Of a stretch of DNA of 64,000 nucleotides, positions 17,862 through 26,276 are shown piece after piece. The number at the start of each line of letters is the position of its first letter. Position 1 is the first letter of the stretch. Below the pieces are notes generated by a model. That model was not told the DNA's origin, did not search any database, and was given only the letters and a program-made list of their open reading frames with translations. Source of the stretch: Candidatus Limosilactobacillus merdigallinarum (GTDB lineage: Bacteria; Bacillota; Bacilli; Lactobacillales; Lactobacillaceae); NCBI GenBank assembly GCA_019114515.1, contig DXFH01000002.1:1-64000 (forward strand), written 5' to 3'. The translations under genes and the position numbers were made by a program.

Positions 17862-19155
17862 TTGCATCTGCCTCCCGGTCTACTCGTTGTGCTTCGTGTT
17901 CAACCTGCATTGCCAAACGAACAAATGGCAGGTAACAAATCACATCGACCACTAATAATAGGAGAGAAAAAATTAGTGCTATCCAGTCACCATTGGTACC
18001 TAAGAAAGCAACTAACGGTCCTGGCGTCCCACTAGGTACTGAATATACTGGCGTTGGAATAATGTGTAGTGCAATTGCCCCAACCGCCAGCATCATGTTT
18101 AGTACCGGCAAAATGAAAAATGGAATGAAGTAGAAAAGATTCAAAATAACAGGTACCCCGAAAAGAACTCCATAATTGACATTAAAGAGAACTGGAAGCA
18201 TATTCCAGCGGATCAATTGATGATCTTCAACAGATTGTGCTTCCACAGCGATTGCAATGAGCATAGCCATGCAGAGACCAGCACCACCAAAAGTACCAAA
18301 ACTGTTGTAAATTGTAGTCCCTAGATATGGGTAAGGCACATGGCCACCATGGTTAGCTAAGGCATAAGCCAAGTTAGCATTAATAGCACTGGAAGATGTG
18401 GCGTTCATCACGTTATAAGGACCGCTCATCCCAAGCCATTCAAGAAAAGTCGTTAAGAACGATAAACCAGCCTTGATCCACGCAGGCTGGTCGCCATTGC
18501 TAAAGTCTTGCAGATTACCGTAAGCAACAGCAATCACATTGAAGTTAACCAGCAAATTAATCAGAGTATTGATAACTAATGCCACTCCAATAACTGCAAG
18601 CATTAACTTCAAGGCCTTAAACATCCGTCGCTGAATGGTAATAACGTGTTCATGACCGGATAGCTTAACCGGCTGACCAAAGTATTTAAAGACCAGGCCA
18701 ACCAAATATCCGATCAGCATACCGACAAAGACCATTCGACCATTGAATAACCGCCATTCAAATGACATTTCATTACCACCACTCGGATAGCGAAAAGCCA
18801 GCATCAACATGGCTGCAATCCCAGTGATACCTGCCATTTGGTCATCACGATGGTGGAAGCGGGCGGTATATTTAGCCGCGATCATGGCCGCATATAAGCC
18901 AGTCATTCCTAAACTGACATTCGTAAGACCGGTAAAAATTGTACGACCTGCGTTCAGTACATTATCCGGCAGCCAGTTGTAAGCAAAAAGTATGTTATAG
19001 ATAAAGCCGTTTTCGTTAAATACATCTAGCTGTATAAACCGCGAAACTGCCCCAATCAGAGCAATAGGAAATAACGCCACTAACGTCCGTCGCACGATTC
19101 GGATAAAGGACAGGCGACGGAAGGCCAAACTGTACCGTAGAAGCCTTTTATACAT
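17854..19155 (-). CDS. Orphan PTS IIC component, cellobiose/lactose family-like
   Basis: Integral membrane protein of 433 aa with about ten hydrophobic segments. The C-terminal half has the hallmark region TPGPLVAFLGT of the EIIC domain of the lactose/cellobiose family, preceded by YPYLGTTIYNSFGTFGG. No IIA, IIB or glycosidase gene is nearby, so it is either energised by a distant IIB or works outside classical sugar phosphorylation. It is coupled to a downstream extracellular hydrolase, an arrangement suggesting handling of an exported or cell-wall substrate (inference). Start ATG with a weak GAAGATGATG ribosome site. Confidence 0.82.
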   Translation of the reverse strand: MYKRLLRYSLAFRRLSFIRIVRRTLVALFPIALIGAVSRFIQLDVFNENGFIYNILFAYNWLPDNVLNAGRTIFTGLTNVSLGMTGLYAAMIAAKYTARFHHRDDQMAGITGIAAMLMLAFRYPSGGNEMSFEWRLFNGRMVFVGMLIGYLVGLVFKYFGQPVKLSGHEHVITIQRRMFKALKLMLAVIGVALVINTLINLLVNFNVIAVAYGNLQDFSNGDQPAWIKAGLSFLTTFLEWLGMSGPYNVMNATSSSAINANLAYALANHGGHVPYPYLGTTIYNSFGTFGGAGLCMAMLIAIAVEAQSVEDHQLIRWNMLPVLFNVNYGVLFGVPVILNLFYFIPFFILPVLNMMLAVGAIALHIIPTPVYSVPSGTPGPLVAFLGTNGDWIALIFSLLLLVVDVICYLPFVRLAMQVEHEAQRVDREADANA

Positions 19156-19205
19156 GTCATCATCTTCTTTTCATAAACTATCTTCCTATTATATGTGCCA
19201 GGAAA

Positions 19206-19242
19206 TAAAAAAGGAAGGCTATCGATAAAATGATAACCTTCC
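19206..19242 (-). terminator. Terminator of rpsN
   Basis: On the minus strand GGAAGG..TATC pairs with GATA..CCTTCC, followed by six T residues. Confidence 0.8.
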
Positions 19243-19253
19243 CTTACCTAATT

Positions 19254-19523
19254 TTACCAACTAGCTTTCCGCACACCCGGCAGCTTGCCTTCATGGGCCA
19301 ATTTGCGGAAGGTCAAACGTGACATGCCGAACTTACGCATGTAAGCATGTGGCCGACCGTCAAAGTGGTCCCGATTATGCAATCGAACTGGTGACGAATT
19401 AGCTGGCAGCTTCGACAAAGCAATGTAGTCGCCGGCTGCCTTTAAAGCCGCCCGCTTCTTTGCATACTTGGCAACCATTGCTTCTTGATGCTTTAACTTC
19501 GCAATTTTTGATTTTTTAGCCAT
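19254..19523 (-). CDS. rpsN: 30S ribosomal protein S14, zinc-independent paralogue
   Basis: Small-subunit protein of 89 aa that helps assemble the 30S head. It is the longer, cysteine-free form (C- type), lacking the CxxC..CxxC zinc ribbon of the 61-aa S14 that sits in the ribosomal operon of Firmicutes. The C-terminal signature [26 protein letters not shown] is intact. In Bacillus this paralogue is induced under zinc limitation by Zur. It stands alone here with its own promoter and terminator, as expected for a backup gene. TAGGAGAAATTGC precedes the ATG. Confidence 0.95.
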   Translation of the reverse strand: MAKKSKIAKLKHQEAMVAKYAKKRAALKAAGDYIALSKLPANSSPVRLHNRDHFDGRPHAYMRKFGMSRLTFRKLAHEGKLPGVRKASW

Positions 19524-19598
19524 GCAATTTCTCCTAAGTCTTGTCTAATCTACAAGTAACATTGAAGTAAAATGCATTTGCTTGTCAATTCACTCTTA

Positions 19599-19627
19599 AT
19601 TATGCCGAAATATGACGTATGATGCAA
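19599..19627 (-). promoter_or_regulatory. Sigma-A promoter of rpsN
   Basis: TTGCAT and CATAAT are separated by 17 nt on the minus strand, 75 nt before the start. I looked for a Zur box and could not identify one with confidence. Confidence 0.6.
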
Positions 19628-19742
19628 GAATTTTGCTTACTTTTTATTAGTTAAACTATTTTCTTCATACAAATACTTTATCTAAAATAAGAGCTTAAGA
19701 TCCATAAAGTAAATTAAGCTTTATGTTAAACTAGCAAGCTAA

Positions 19743-19884
19743 AAACCAGTTTGTATTGTGGGGCTCAGCAGTGAATTTGTCGTAATCATTGTGTAACAAT
19801 GATTACGACAAGGCCAAGCTTTGAGACAACTGGCTCAAAGTTGTGCCCACTGCGTTCCAGCCCCATTAACAACACAAACTGGTT
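19743..19884. repeat. Intergenic imperfect-palindrome repeat, copy R1
   Basis: Outer arms AAACCAGTTTGT and ACAAACTGGTTT enclose a perfect 15-bp hairpin (TTGTCGTAATCATTG with its complement) and an ACTTTGAG/CTCAAAG hairpin. The core (CTGGAACGCAGTGGGCACAA and TTCACTGCTGAG on the minus strand) recurs at 28963, 29340, 34744, 34929 and 42525. It begins 4 nt after the phosphoesterase stop and a T run follows on minus, so it also serves as that gene's terminator. Confidence 0.82.
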
Positions 19885-19887
19885 TGT

Positions 19888-20742
19888 TTATTTATTATTT
19901 AAGTTTAAATGCCGGCAATAATCACGATACTGTTCTGCATAGCCGTACTGCTTATTCTGCGCATCTACCAATTCCTGGTTGTGCGTGTCGACGCGGCCAT
20001 TCTCCATCGTCCGCTGATACAGGTACAAGTAAGGCACCTCCGCCTGCTTAGCCAATTCCAGTTCGGCATGACGATCATATGGTACATGGCGGAAATTCAG
20101 GTTGGCGATCCCTTGATCATCAATATCCAAAATCAGGTAATGCGCCCGGGTGTCTTTCTGCAGCCGGTCCCAGCCGTTAAATGGTTCGCCCACTGATCCG
20201 GGATTTAAAACGACCCGTTCATCACTGGCATAGCGCAGCAATGCATGGTGAACATGTGCATAAATGGCCACGTCGGGTGTTTCTTTACCGAAAAGCTGGT
20301 CAAAATTCTCCGTGGGCTGCGTCGGGAATAGTGCTTGCCCCATATCCAAATCAGGCAAGTTGTGAGAAAGGCCAAAGGTTAACCCTCCTTCATGCACTAC
20401 CTGGTGGAGTGGCCACGAAGCTAGTCGGTCGATTAATTCTTTGCTCGTATGTTCAGCAACATATTCGGCCAGCCGGGCAAAATAGACCCGTGACGGCTTG
20501 ACTAGCGGCATCTTACCACGCGCACCGTTGACGACCAAATCATCCCAATTACCCCGGACGACTACTGATGGCTTGAGCTCATCGAAAATCTGCCAGATCG
20601 TTTTTACTCCCGGGCCCGGCATCAGTAAGTCCCCGAGAAACCAGCTATCATCAATTCCCTGCTTTTTCGCGTCCGCGTACATCGCTTCAAAAGCATGGAC
20701 ATTACCATGGGCATCCGAAAATACTGCAACTCGTTTCACCAT
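19888..20742 (-). CDS. Calcineurin-like metallophosphoesterase (YfcE-type)
   Basis: Cytoplasmic phosphodiesterase of 284 aa. The metal ligands appear in order: FSDAHGN, FLGDLL, RGNWDD, a His in LSHNLP, and YAHVHHALL, followed by NPGSVGEP typical of the YfcE/YmdB-like branch. Substrate is unknown; members act on cyclic or bis-phosphodiesters. I chose the ATG giving MVKRVAVFSD because GAGGGG lies upstream; the ATG at 20787 adds 15 residues without a ribosome site. The single gene runs toward the R1 repeat, which provides its terminator. Confidence 0.88.
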   Translation of the reverse strand: MVKRVAVFSDAHGNVHAFEAMYADAKKQGIDDSWFLGDLLMPGPGVKTIWQIFDELKPSVVVRGNWDDLVVNGARGKMPLVKPSRVYFARLAEYVAEHTSKELIDRLASWPLHQVVHEGGLTFGLSHNLPDLDMGQALFPTQPTENFDQLFGKETPDVAIYAHVHHALLRYASDERVVLNPGSVGEPFNGWDRLQKDTRAHYLILDIDDQGIANLNFRHVPYDRHAELELAKQAEVPYLYLYQRTMENGRVDTHNQELVDAQNKQYGYAEQYRDYCRHLNLNNK

Positions 20743-20897
20743 TATCCCGTCCCCTCGTTTTGCTATAACCAATTTTACGAAATACAATTCACAAATTCAA
20801 AGAAATCTGGCCAATCCATGTGGTAGACTGATTGGGTATGTTAAAAAGGTAGCTCGTGGCCATTAATGGCAAATTTACAGAAAGGCTAGGGTAAAAA

Positions 20898-20963
20898 GTG
20901 CTGCGTCACTGTACGAGCTTCCTCCAATGGTTCGACCATGTGTTAGCGCCCTATTATCTATGA
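20898..20963 (+). CDS. Possible 21-codon leader peptide of the MFS operon
   Basis: A GTG 7 nt after AGGG opens a 21-codon frame whose TGA overlaps the start ATG of the MFS gene (ATGA). The MFS start has no ribosome site of its own, so translational coupling through this leader would explain its expression. The peptide is VLRHCTSFLQWFDHVLAPYYL. No family is recognised; it could also be a chance frame. Confidence 0.35.
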   Translation: MLRHCTSFLQWFDHVLAPYYL

Positions 20964-22327
20964 AGCAAACGGAAAATATTGACAAACGCACCCGGACAAT
21001 TGTGACGATTATCCTCCTGGTGACCTGTTTTATGAGCCTGATGAGCCAAACCATGATGGTGACCGCTCTACCGGTGATTCAAAAAGATCTAAATGTTTCG
21101 ATGAACGCCGCCCAGTGGCTCACGACCGGCTACACCCTGATCATCGGGGTGGTGACGCCCTTGTCATCGAACATGTATGATAAATTCACCAACCGCCATG
21201 TTTTCTTGACGACTTTGGGAATCTTTATCGTCGGCACCCTGCTAGGCTGCTTTGCGACGAACTTTGCGACCCTCTTATTAGCCCGGCTCGTTCAGGCCTG
21301 TGCAAGCGGGATGCTGATGTCATTTCAAATGACGACCATGATCTCCATCTATCCGCCGGAGAAACGGGGGTCGATCCTGGGGCTCTCCAGTTTGGTGATT
21401 TCAGTGGGACCGGCACTTGGCCCAACCATTTCTGGCTTAATCCTGCAAGTATTGAGCTGGCGCTACCTCTTTATCTTGGTGCTGCCATTCATGGACCTGG
21501 CATGGATCGCCGCCTACTTCAAACTGTCCAATTACAGTCAGCCGAAACCAATTAAGATTGATTTCTTATCTGTCCTGATCTCTTTATTAGGCACTTCGCT
21601 AACTTTAGGCAGCATGACCGCTTTCATCGTCAATATCTGGCTGGGATTATTGATGTTAGTTAGCGGCCTCCTCGTGTTAACCGTCTTTGTCCGGCGGCAA
21701 TTACACTTGGAAAACCCCATGCTAAAGGTTCAAATCTTTCTCAAACCGTCATTTTGCTTGATGACCATCGTCACCATCTGTGCCTTCATGATTATGCTGG
21801 GAACGGAACAAATGATGCCGATCTTTACGGAAAATGTCCAAGGAATTTCGTCATTTGTCTCTGGCATGGTGCTATTGCCGGGAGCATTCTGCAACGCGAT
21901 CATTGCACCAATTGCCGGTCACTGGTATGACGAACACGGGCCCAAGCTGCCGATCTTTACCGGCTTTGCTTTCATCATTCTAGCCTCCATTCCGCTGGTC
22001 ACCGTTAGTCACAGCACGCCATTATGGCTGTTGACTTGCGCTTACGCCTTGCGAATGGCCGGCAACGGACTGATCTTTGGGCCGGCACTATCGGAAGCCT
22101 TTACCCATTTGTCACTAGCCGAAAACAGCCACGGTACCGCCTTGAACAATTCGCTGCGCCAATGCTTCGGCGCCGTGTCCGTAACCATGCTGGTAGTTAT
22201 TTCGAATCTGCCTTCCTCATTACTGGTGGGCGTCCGGGCATCGCTATGGGTGACGGTCGGCCTAGCCTGCTTGATGATCATCACGTTTATTTACTACCTA
22301 TCAGTTAACAATCGCTTAAAGGAGTAA
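20960..22327 (+). CDS. MFS drug:H+ antiporter, DHA2 family
   Basis: Membrane efflux protein of about 455 aa with 13-14 predicted segments. The N-terminal motif ALPVIQKDL..AAQWLTTGYTL and the segment TISGLILQ are characteristic of DHA2 (EmrB/QacA-like) drug exporters. No soluble partner or regulator is adjacent. The ATG of MKQTEN is chosen because translation of an upstream mini-frame stops over it; the ATG at 20927 (11 codons earlier) also lacks a ribosome site. It is followed 8 nt later by a second exporter, so the pair forms a multidrug efflux operon. Substrates cannot be predicted. Confidence 0.88.
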   Translation: MKQTENIDKRTRTIVTIILLVTCFMSLMSQTMMVTALPVIQKDLNVSMNAAQWLTTGYTLIIGVVTPLSSNMYDKFTNRHVFLTTLGIFIVGTLLGCFATNFATLLLARLVQACASGMLMSFQMTTMISIYPPEKRGSILGLSSLVISVGPALGPTISGLILQVLSWRYLFILVLPFMDLAWIAAYFKLSNYSQPKPIKIDFLSVLISLLGTSLTLGSMTAFIVNIWLGLLMLVSGLLVLTVFVRRQLHLENPMLKVQIFLKPSFCLMTIVTICAFMIMLGTEQMMPIFTENVQGISSFVSGMVLLPGAFCNAIIAPIAGHWYDEHGPKLPIFTGFAFIILASIPLVTVSHSTPLWLLTCAYALRMAGNGLIFGPALSEAFTHLSLAENSHGTALNNSLRQCFGAVSVTMLVVISNLPSSLLVGVRASLWVTVGLACLMIITFIYYLSVNNRLKE

Positions 22328-22335
22328 CCAACTTC

Positions 22336-23568
22336 ATGAATGATATTGCTGGACATAACGATGCATTTCCCAATGGGTGGCACCAAACCTTTTATACCTT
22401 ATGGCTAGGATGCTTCATCACCGGGATGGGGTATTCTATGACGATGCCTTTCATCTCCCTGTTCATCAATGAACTAGGTAACTTTTCCCGTTTCCAATTA
22501 AACATTTATTCCGGTTTGGCCTTTGCGGTGACCTTTATTAGCCAGGCGATCGTCTCGCCATATTGGGGCAACCTGGCCGATCAGAAAGGCCGGAAATTAA
22601 TGTGCTTGCGGGCATCAGGCGTCATGGCTTGTACCATCTTCATTACCGGTTTTTCCACCAGTGTCTGGATGATCATCGGCATGCGTTTCTTGCAAGGAGC
22701 CTTCTCTGGCTACATTAATAACGCCACGGCTTTAATGGCTGGTGAAACCCCTCACCGCCGCTCTGGCTGGGTCATGTCGTCCATGATGACGGCTGGCGTT
22801 TCCGGCAACTTGGTAGGTCCACTGCTGGGTGGATCGCTCTCCGGTGCTTTTGGCTACCGGATTCCGTTCTTCATCACTGGTGGCCTCATGTTCTTAGTCT
22901 TCTTAACGAACTGGATTCTCGTGAAGGAACACTTCCAGCCAATCGAAAAAGAAAAGATGAAGCCCATGAAGGAAATCATCCACATGATTCCCAACGTGCG
23001 TTTAATTTTTGCCATGTTCATCACTACCTTGATCGTGCAGGCATCCGTCATGAGTATCGACCCGATCGTTTCGCTGTATGTCCGGGAAATGATGCATAAC
23101 CGCGGCAATATTGCCTTTATCGCCGGGATCGTTGCGGCAACTCCCGGGCTAGGTAATCTTTTGTCCGCTTCCAAGGTGGGGCACATCATGGACCACATTG
23201 GGCCGGAAAAGGTTCTAATGGTCGGTCTAGTCATCGCTACCCTGCTCTTTATTCCAATGACCTTCACGCGTTCGCCATGGAGTCTGGCATTCTGGCGCTT
23301 CCTCTTGGGATTGACCAACGCTGGCTTGATGCCGGCGGCCCAGACGATCCTGACACTGGACGTTCCGCAAGAGGCATTTGGCCGAATTTTTTCATATAAC
23401 CAATCCTTCCAAGCCTGCGGATCCGTTTTTGGTGCATTAATGGGGTCTGTCATTTCTGGACTTTCTTCTTATGCCGCCGTCTTTGCGGTCACCGGGATTA
23501 GTCTGCTGGTTAACTTATTGATTGTATTGGCAGCACGCCATTTCAAAGGTAACAAAAAACAGGCCTAA
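22336..23568 (+). CDS. pmrA: MFS multidrug efflux protein, PmrA/NorA-like
   Basis: 12-segment major facilitator of 410 aa. Motif A (WGNLADQKGRK) follows the second membrane segment, and GNLVGPLLGG in helix 5 is the drug-exporter motif C region. The overall pattern (LGCFITGMGYSMTMPFISLFI at the start) fits the PmrA quinolone-exporter group of streptococci and lactobacilli. AAGGAG lies 10 nt before the ATG, within the last codons of the preceding exporter. Co-transcribed with it and ended by a terminator that also overlaps the tail of the convergent MATE gene. Confidence 0.88.
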   Translation: MNDIAGHNDAFPNGWHQTFYTLWLGCFITGMGYSMTMPFISLFINELGNFSRFQLNIYSGLAFAVTFISQAIVSPYWGNLADQKGRKLMCLRASGVMACTIFITGFSTSVWMIIGMRFLQGAFSGYINNATALMAGETPHRRSGWVMSSMMTAGVSGNLVGPLLGGSLSGAFGYRIPFFITGGLMFLVFLTNWILVKEHFQPIEKEKMKPMKEIIHMIPNVRLIFAMFITTLIVQASVMSIDPIVSLYVREMMHNRGNIAFIAGIVAATPGLGNLLSASKVGHIMDHIGPEKVLMVGLVIATLLFIPMTFTRSPWSLAFWRFLLGLTNAGLMPAAQTILTLDVPQEAFGRIFSYNQSFQACGSVFGALMGSVISGLSSYAAVFAVTGISLLVNLLIVLAARHFKGNKKQA

Positions 23569-23626
23569 CATTTCGTAAAGCCTGCTAATCATTAGAATTA
23601 GTCACATTTTTAAATATTTACGAACC

Positions 23627-23655
23627 GCTCAGGAAATTTATTCCTGGGCTTTTTT
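23627..23655 (+). terminator. Terminator of the MFS operon
   Basis: GCTCAGGAA and TTCCTGGGC form a 9-bp stem with loop ATTTA and a T run. It overlaps the last codons of the opposing MATE gene. Confidence 0.82.
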
Positions 23656-24969
23656 ATGTGGTCGGTAAACCATGAAGAGGCAGATCGCAATCACCGACGT
23701 GATCGTATCGGCAGCCGCCTGTGCAGCCAAAATACCGGTGTAGCCAAAGAGGTGTACCAGGACAATCATGCATAATGAAAAGACCAACCCCTGGCGGCTA
23801 AACGATAAGAGGAATGCGGGCAAAGCCTTCCCCATCGACTGAAACATCGTGGTGAAGACTAAAATTACCCCGGCCAGTGTGGATGATGAAACCAGCCAGC
23901 GGATCATCGGAATACCCGAATGGATCACCTGCGGGTTCGACATAAACCACTGAATCAGCCATGGCGTAATTACTGCCAGCAAAATCGTCAACACAATGGC
24001 ACAGCCGCCGACGACCAGCAAGTCTAAACGAATCGTTTGGTAATAGCGCTTGTAGTCCTTCGCGCCATAGGTATAGCCGATCAATGGTTGCGCACCAAAG
24101 GCAAAGCCAGCAAAGATCATGTTGATCACCGTGCTGATCTTCATCGAAATCCCCATTGCGGCGACTTTAACCGCTCCATAACTAATCAGGAAGTCATTGG
24201 TCATCGCAACGGCAAAGGTCGCCATCAGGTTCGTGACCGATGCCGGAATTCCGATGGCATATATCTGCGCCTGCAAGTGACGGCTGATTTTGGTTTCATG
24301 AATCGACGTGGTTAAATGCTTGCTGCGGGTGCGGATAAAATGTACTAGCAGCAGGTCAGCAATCACATTGCCAGTGACCGTTGCGAGTGCGGAACCGGCC
24401 GCACCCAGACCAAAGGTGAAGATGAAGAGCGGATTTAAGACGATGTTGATTAAAGTCCCAATCATCGATCCCGCCATCGATTCCACCGCCAATCCTTCCG
24501 TCCGCAAGATATTCACGGGCGAAAAGTTAAAAATAATGGCGGTAGCGCCAAACGTGATCACCAAGTAATATTCACGTGCGTACTTCCACGTAGCACCGGA
24601 AGCCCCCAGCAAGTGCAAAAACGGGGCTTGAAATACCAGCATGATGATGGTGACGACGACACCACAGACTAATGGCGCATAGAAGCAGTAACCACTAACC
24701 CGGCGACCGACATCATACTTCTTCTCCCCAAACAAGCGCGAAATTACCGAGCTGCCCCCTAGACCAAAGATGTCGCCTAAAGCAATCATTAGGGTAAATA
24801 ACGGGGCACCTTGGGACACGCCTGCGACCAAATTGGGATTCTGCGTTTTCGAAACGAAAAAAGTATCAACCAGGTTGTAAACCAAGGTCACTACCATGTT
24901 GAGAACCACCGGTAGTGACAACGTAAAGTAGGCTTTCCTGATCGAAGTCTGTTCAAATAATTTATCCAT
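23638..24969 (-). CDS. MATE-family efflux transporter
   Basis: Membrane protein of 443 aa with 12 predicted segments in two homologous halves, typical of NorM/DinF-like exporters that expel cationic compounds against Na+ or H+. The first helix region PVVLNMVVTLVYNLVDTFFVSK and the second-half repeat GFAFGAQPLIGYTYGAKDYKR are family hallmarks. AGGAGAG precedes the ATG. It is monocistronic and convergent with the two MFS genes, so three drug-type exporters lie in 4 kb. No regulator is visible. Confidence 0.9.
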   Translation of the reverse strand: MDKLFEQTSIRKAYFTLSLPVVLNMVVTLVYNLVDTFFVSKTQNPNLVAGVSQGAPLFTLMIALGDIFGLGGSSVISRLFGEKKYDVGRRVSGYCFYAPLVCGVVVTIIMLVFQAPFLHLLGASGATWKYAREYYLVITFGATAIIFNFSPVNILRTEGLAVESMAGSMIGTLINIVLNPLFIFTFGLGAAGSALATVTGNVIADLLLVHFIRTRSKHLTTSIHETKISRHLQAQIYAIGIPASVTNLMATFAVAMTNDFLISYGAVKVAAMGISMKISTVINMIFAGFAFGAQPLIGYTYGAKDYKRYYQTIRLDLLVVGGCAIVLTILLAVITPWLIQWFMSNPQVIHSGIPMIRWLVSSSTLAGVILVFTTMFQSMGKALPAFLLSFSRQGLVFSLCMIVLVHLFGYTGILAAQAAADTITSVIAICLFMVYRPHKKAQE

Positions 24970-25093
24970 TAGTTAACTCTCCTAACTTGTTAATGATAGG
25001 ACGATTACTTAAAAGTTAAAAGGATAAATTAATAGTATACAACAAAAAACGGGGCTAGTTTGGCTAGTCCCTCTTTTACGTAAAAGGCGAATA

Positions 25094-26074
25094 TTAATTA
25101 CCGTAGTCGCCGTTCATAATGGAATTTTTAACCAGCACATAGTTAACCTTACGAATCGATAGCAGGTCTTTGCCCCCAGCATATGAAATAGAAGACTGCA
25201 GATCCTCTTTCATCTCGTTTAAGGTATCTTTAATCGACCCCCGGTAAGGCACTAACATCTGCTTGCCTTCGACATTGCGGTAAGCACCCTTTTGCAGTTC
25301 CGAAGCGGAACCCCAGTACTGCTTGTAATGCTTGCCATCAATAGTAATCGGGTTGCCCGGTGATTCTAAGTGTCCCGCGAGCATTGATCCAATCATCACC
25401 ATCGAAGCTCCAAAGCGGACGGATTTGGCAATGTCACCATTATGGCGGATCCCACCGTCTGCAATGATCGGCTTACGGGCTGACTTAGCGACCAGGCGTA
25501 ATGCAGCTAGCTGCCAGCCACCAGTGCCAAAGCCGGTCTTTAGTTTGGTGATGCAGGCACGACCAGGGCCCACGCCCACCTTGGTAGCATCGACACCGGC
25601 ATTTTCTAGGTCGCGCACTGCTTCTGGCGTAGCGATGTTACCAGCCGTCAAGAAGGTATCCGGCAGCTGCTTCTTAATGTACTTAACCATCTGGATGACA
25701 AAATCCGAATGACCATGAGCCACGTCGATCGTAATGTATTCCGGAGTTAATCCCTGCTGCTTTAATTCATCAATAAACTTGTACTCACCGTCTTTGATTC
25801 CGACTGAAATCGATGCGAACAATCCTTGAGCATGCATCATCTTAATGAACGGGATCCGCTTTTCTGGTGAAAAGCGGTGCATGACATAGTAGTAGCCGTT
25901 CTGTGCCAGCCAGACTGCTAAATCATCGTCAATCACACTGGCCATATTGGCCGGCACTACTGGGATTTTAAAGCGCCGAGGGCCAAACTGAATACTGGTA
26001 TCGGCATCGCGGCGGCTCTTGATGATGCCCCGGTTCGGGATTAGCTGCACGTCATCGTAATCAAATGTTTCCAT
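25094..26074 (-). CDS. guaC: GMP reductase
   Basis: Cytoplasmic IMPDH/GMPR-family enzyme of 326 aa that reduces GMP to IMP with NADPH, releasing ammonia. The catalytic Cys is in [15 protein letters not shown], followed by the [17 protein letters not shown] phosphate-binding loop. The CBS domains of IMP dehydrogenase are absent, and the N-terminus [14 protein letters not shown] fits the GuaC2 group of Firmicutes. It diverges from purA, with a shared PurR-type operator between them. Together with PurA and PurB it turns guanine nucleotides into AMP. Confidence 0.95.
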   Translation of the reverse strand: METFDYDDVQLIPNRGIIKSRRDADTSIQFGPRRFKIPVVPANMASVIDDDLAVWLAQNGYYYVMHRFSPEKRIPFIKMMHAQGLFASISVGIKDGEYKFIDELKQQGLTPEYITIDVAHGHSDFVIQMVKYIKKQLPDTFLTAGNIATPEAVRDLENAGVDATKVGVGPGRACITKLKTGFGTGGWQLAALRLVAKSARKPIIADGGIRHNGDIAKSVRFGASMVMIGSMLAGHLESPGNPITIDGKHYKQYWGSASELQKGAYRNVEGKQMLVPYRGSIKDTLNEMKEDLQSSISYAGGKDLLSIRKVNYVLVKNSIMNGDYGN

Positions 26075-26120
26075 AAATCTAAACTCCTTTTAAATTCGGG
26101 GTTGCGTTTTCCAGGAGTTA

Positions 26121-26149
26121 AATATAACGGAGATTGCGCCTCCCGTCAA
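26121..26149 (-). promoter_or_regulatory. guaC promoter
   Basis: TTGACG and TATATT are spaced by 17 nt on the minus strand. The spacer holds a GGAG-GCGCAAT-CTCC inverted repeat. Confidence 0.75.
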
Positions 26150-26158
26150 GAGTATAAT

Positions 26159-26193
26159 CGAACTATTAGAATAGTCTAATTTAAGATAGTTCG
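26159..26193. promoter_or_regulatory. Candidate PurR operator shared by guaC and purA
   Basis: CGAACTAT and ATAGTTCG form an inverted pair with centres about 30 nt apart, with an inner TTAGA/TCTAA pair. This matches the paired PurBox layout (CGAAC..GTTCG) known for Bacillus and lactic acid bacteria PurR. It lies between the two -35 elements, so one bound dimer pair would block both promoters. Confidence 0.65.
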
Positions 26194-26202
26194 TTTTTAC
26201 TC

Positions 26203-26231
26203 TTGACCTCCGGACCGACTTCCGGTAATAT
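26203..26231 (+). promoter_or_regulatory. purA-purB promoter
   Basis: TTGACC and TAATAT are spaced by 17 nt. The spacer contains the CCGGA..TCCGG inverted repeat. Confidence 0.75.
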
Positions 26232-26276
26232 GTGCGAGTAATTGTTTTTACAAAATCTATTTTTGAGGTGAAACAA

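Noticed and set aside
26075-26276. Purine riboswitch between guaC and purA
   Set aside because: The paired elements are short DNA inverted repeats upstream of or within the promoters, so they are operators rather than transcribed aptamers.
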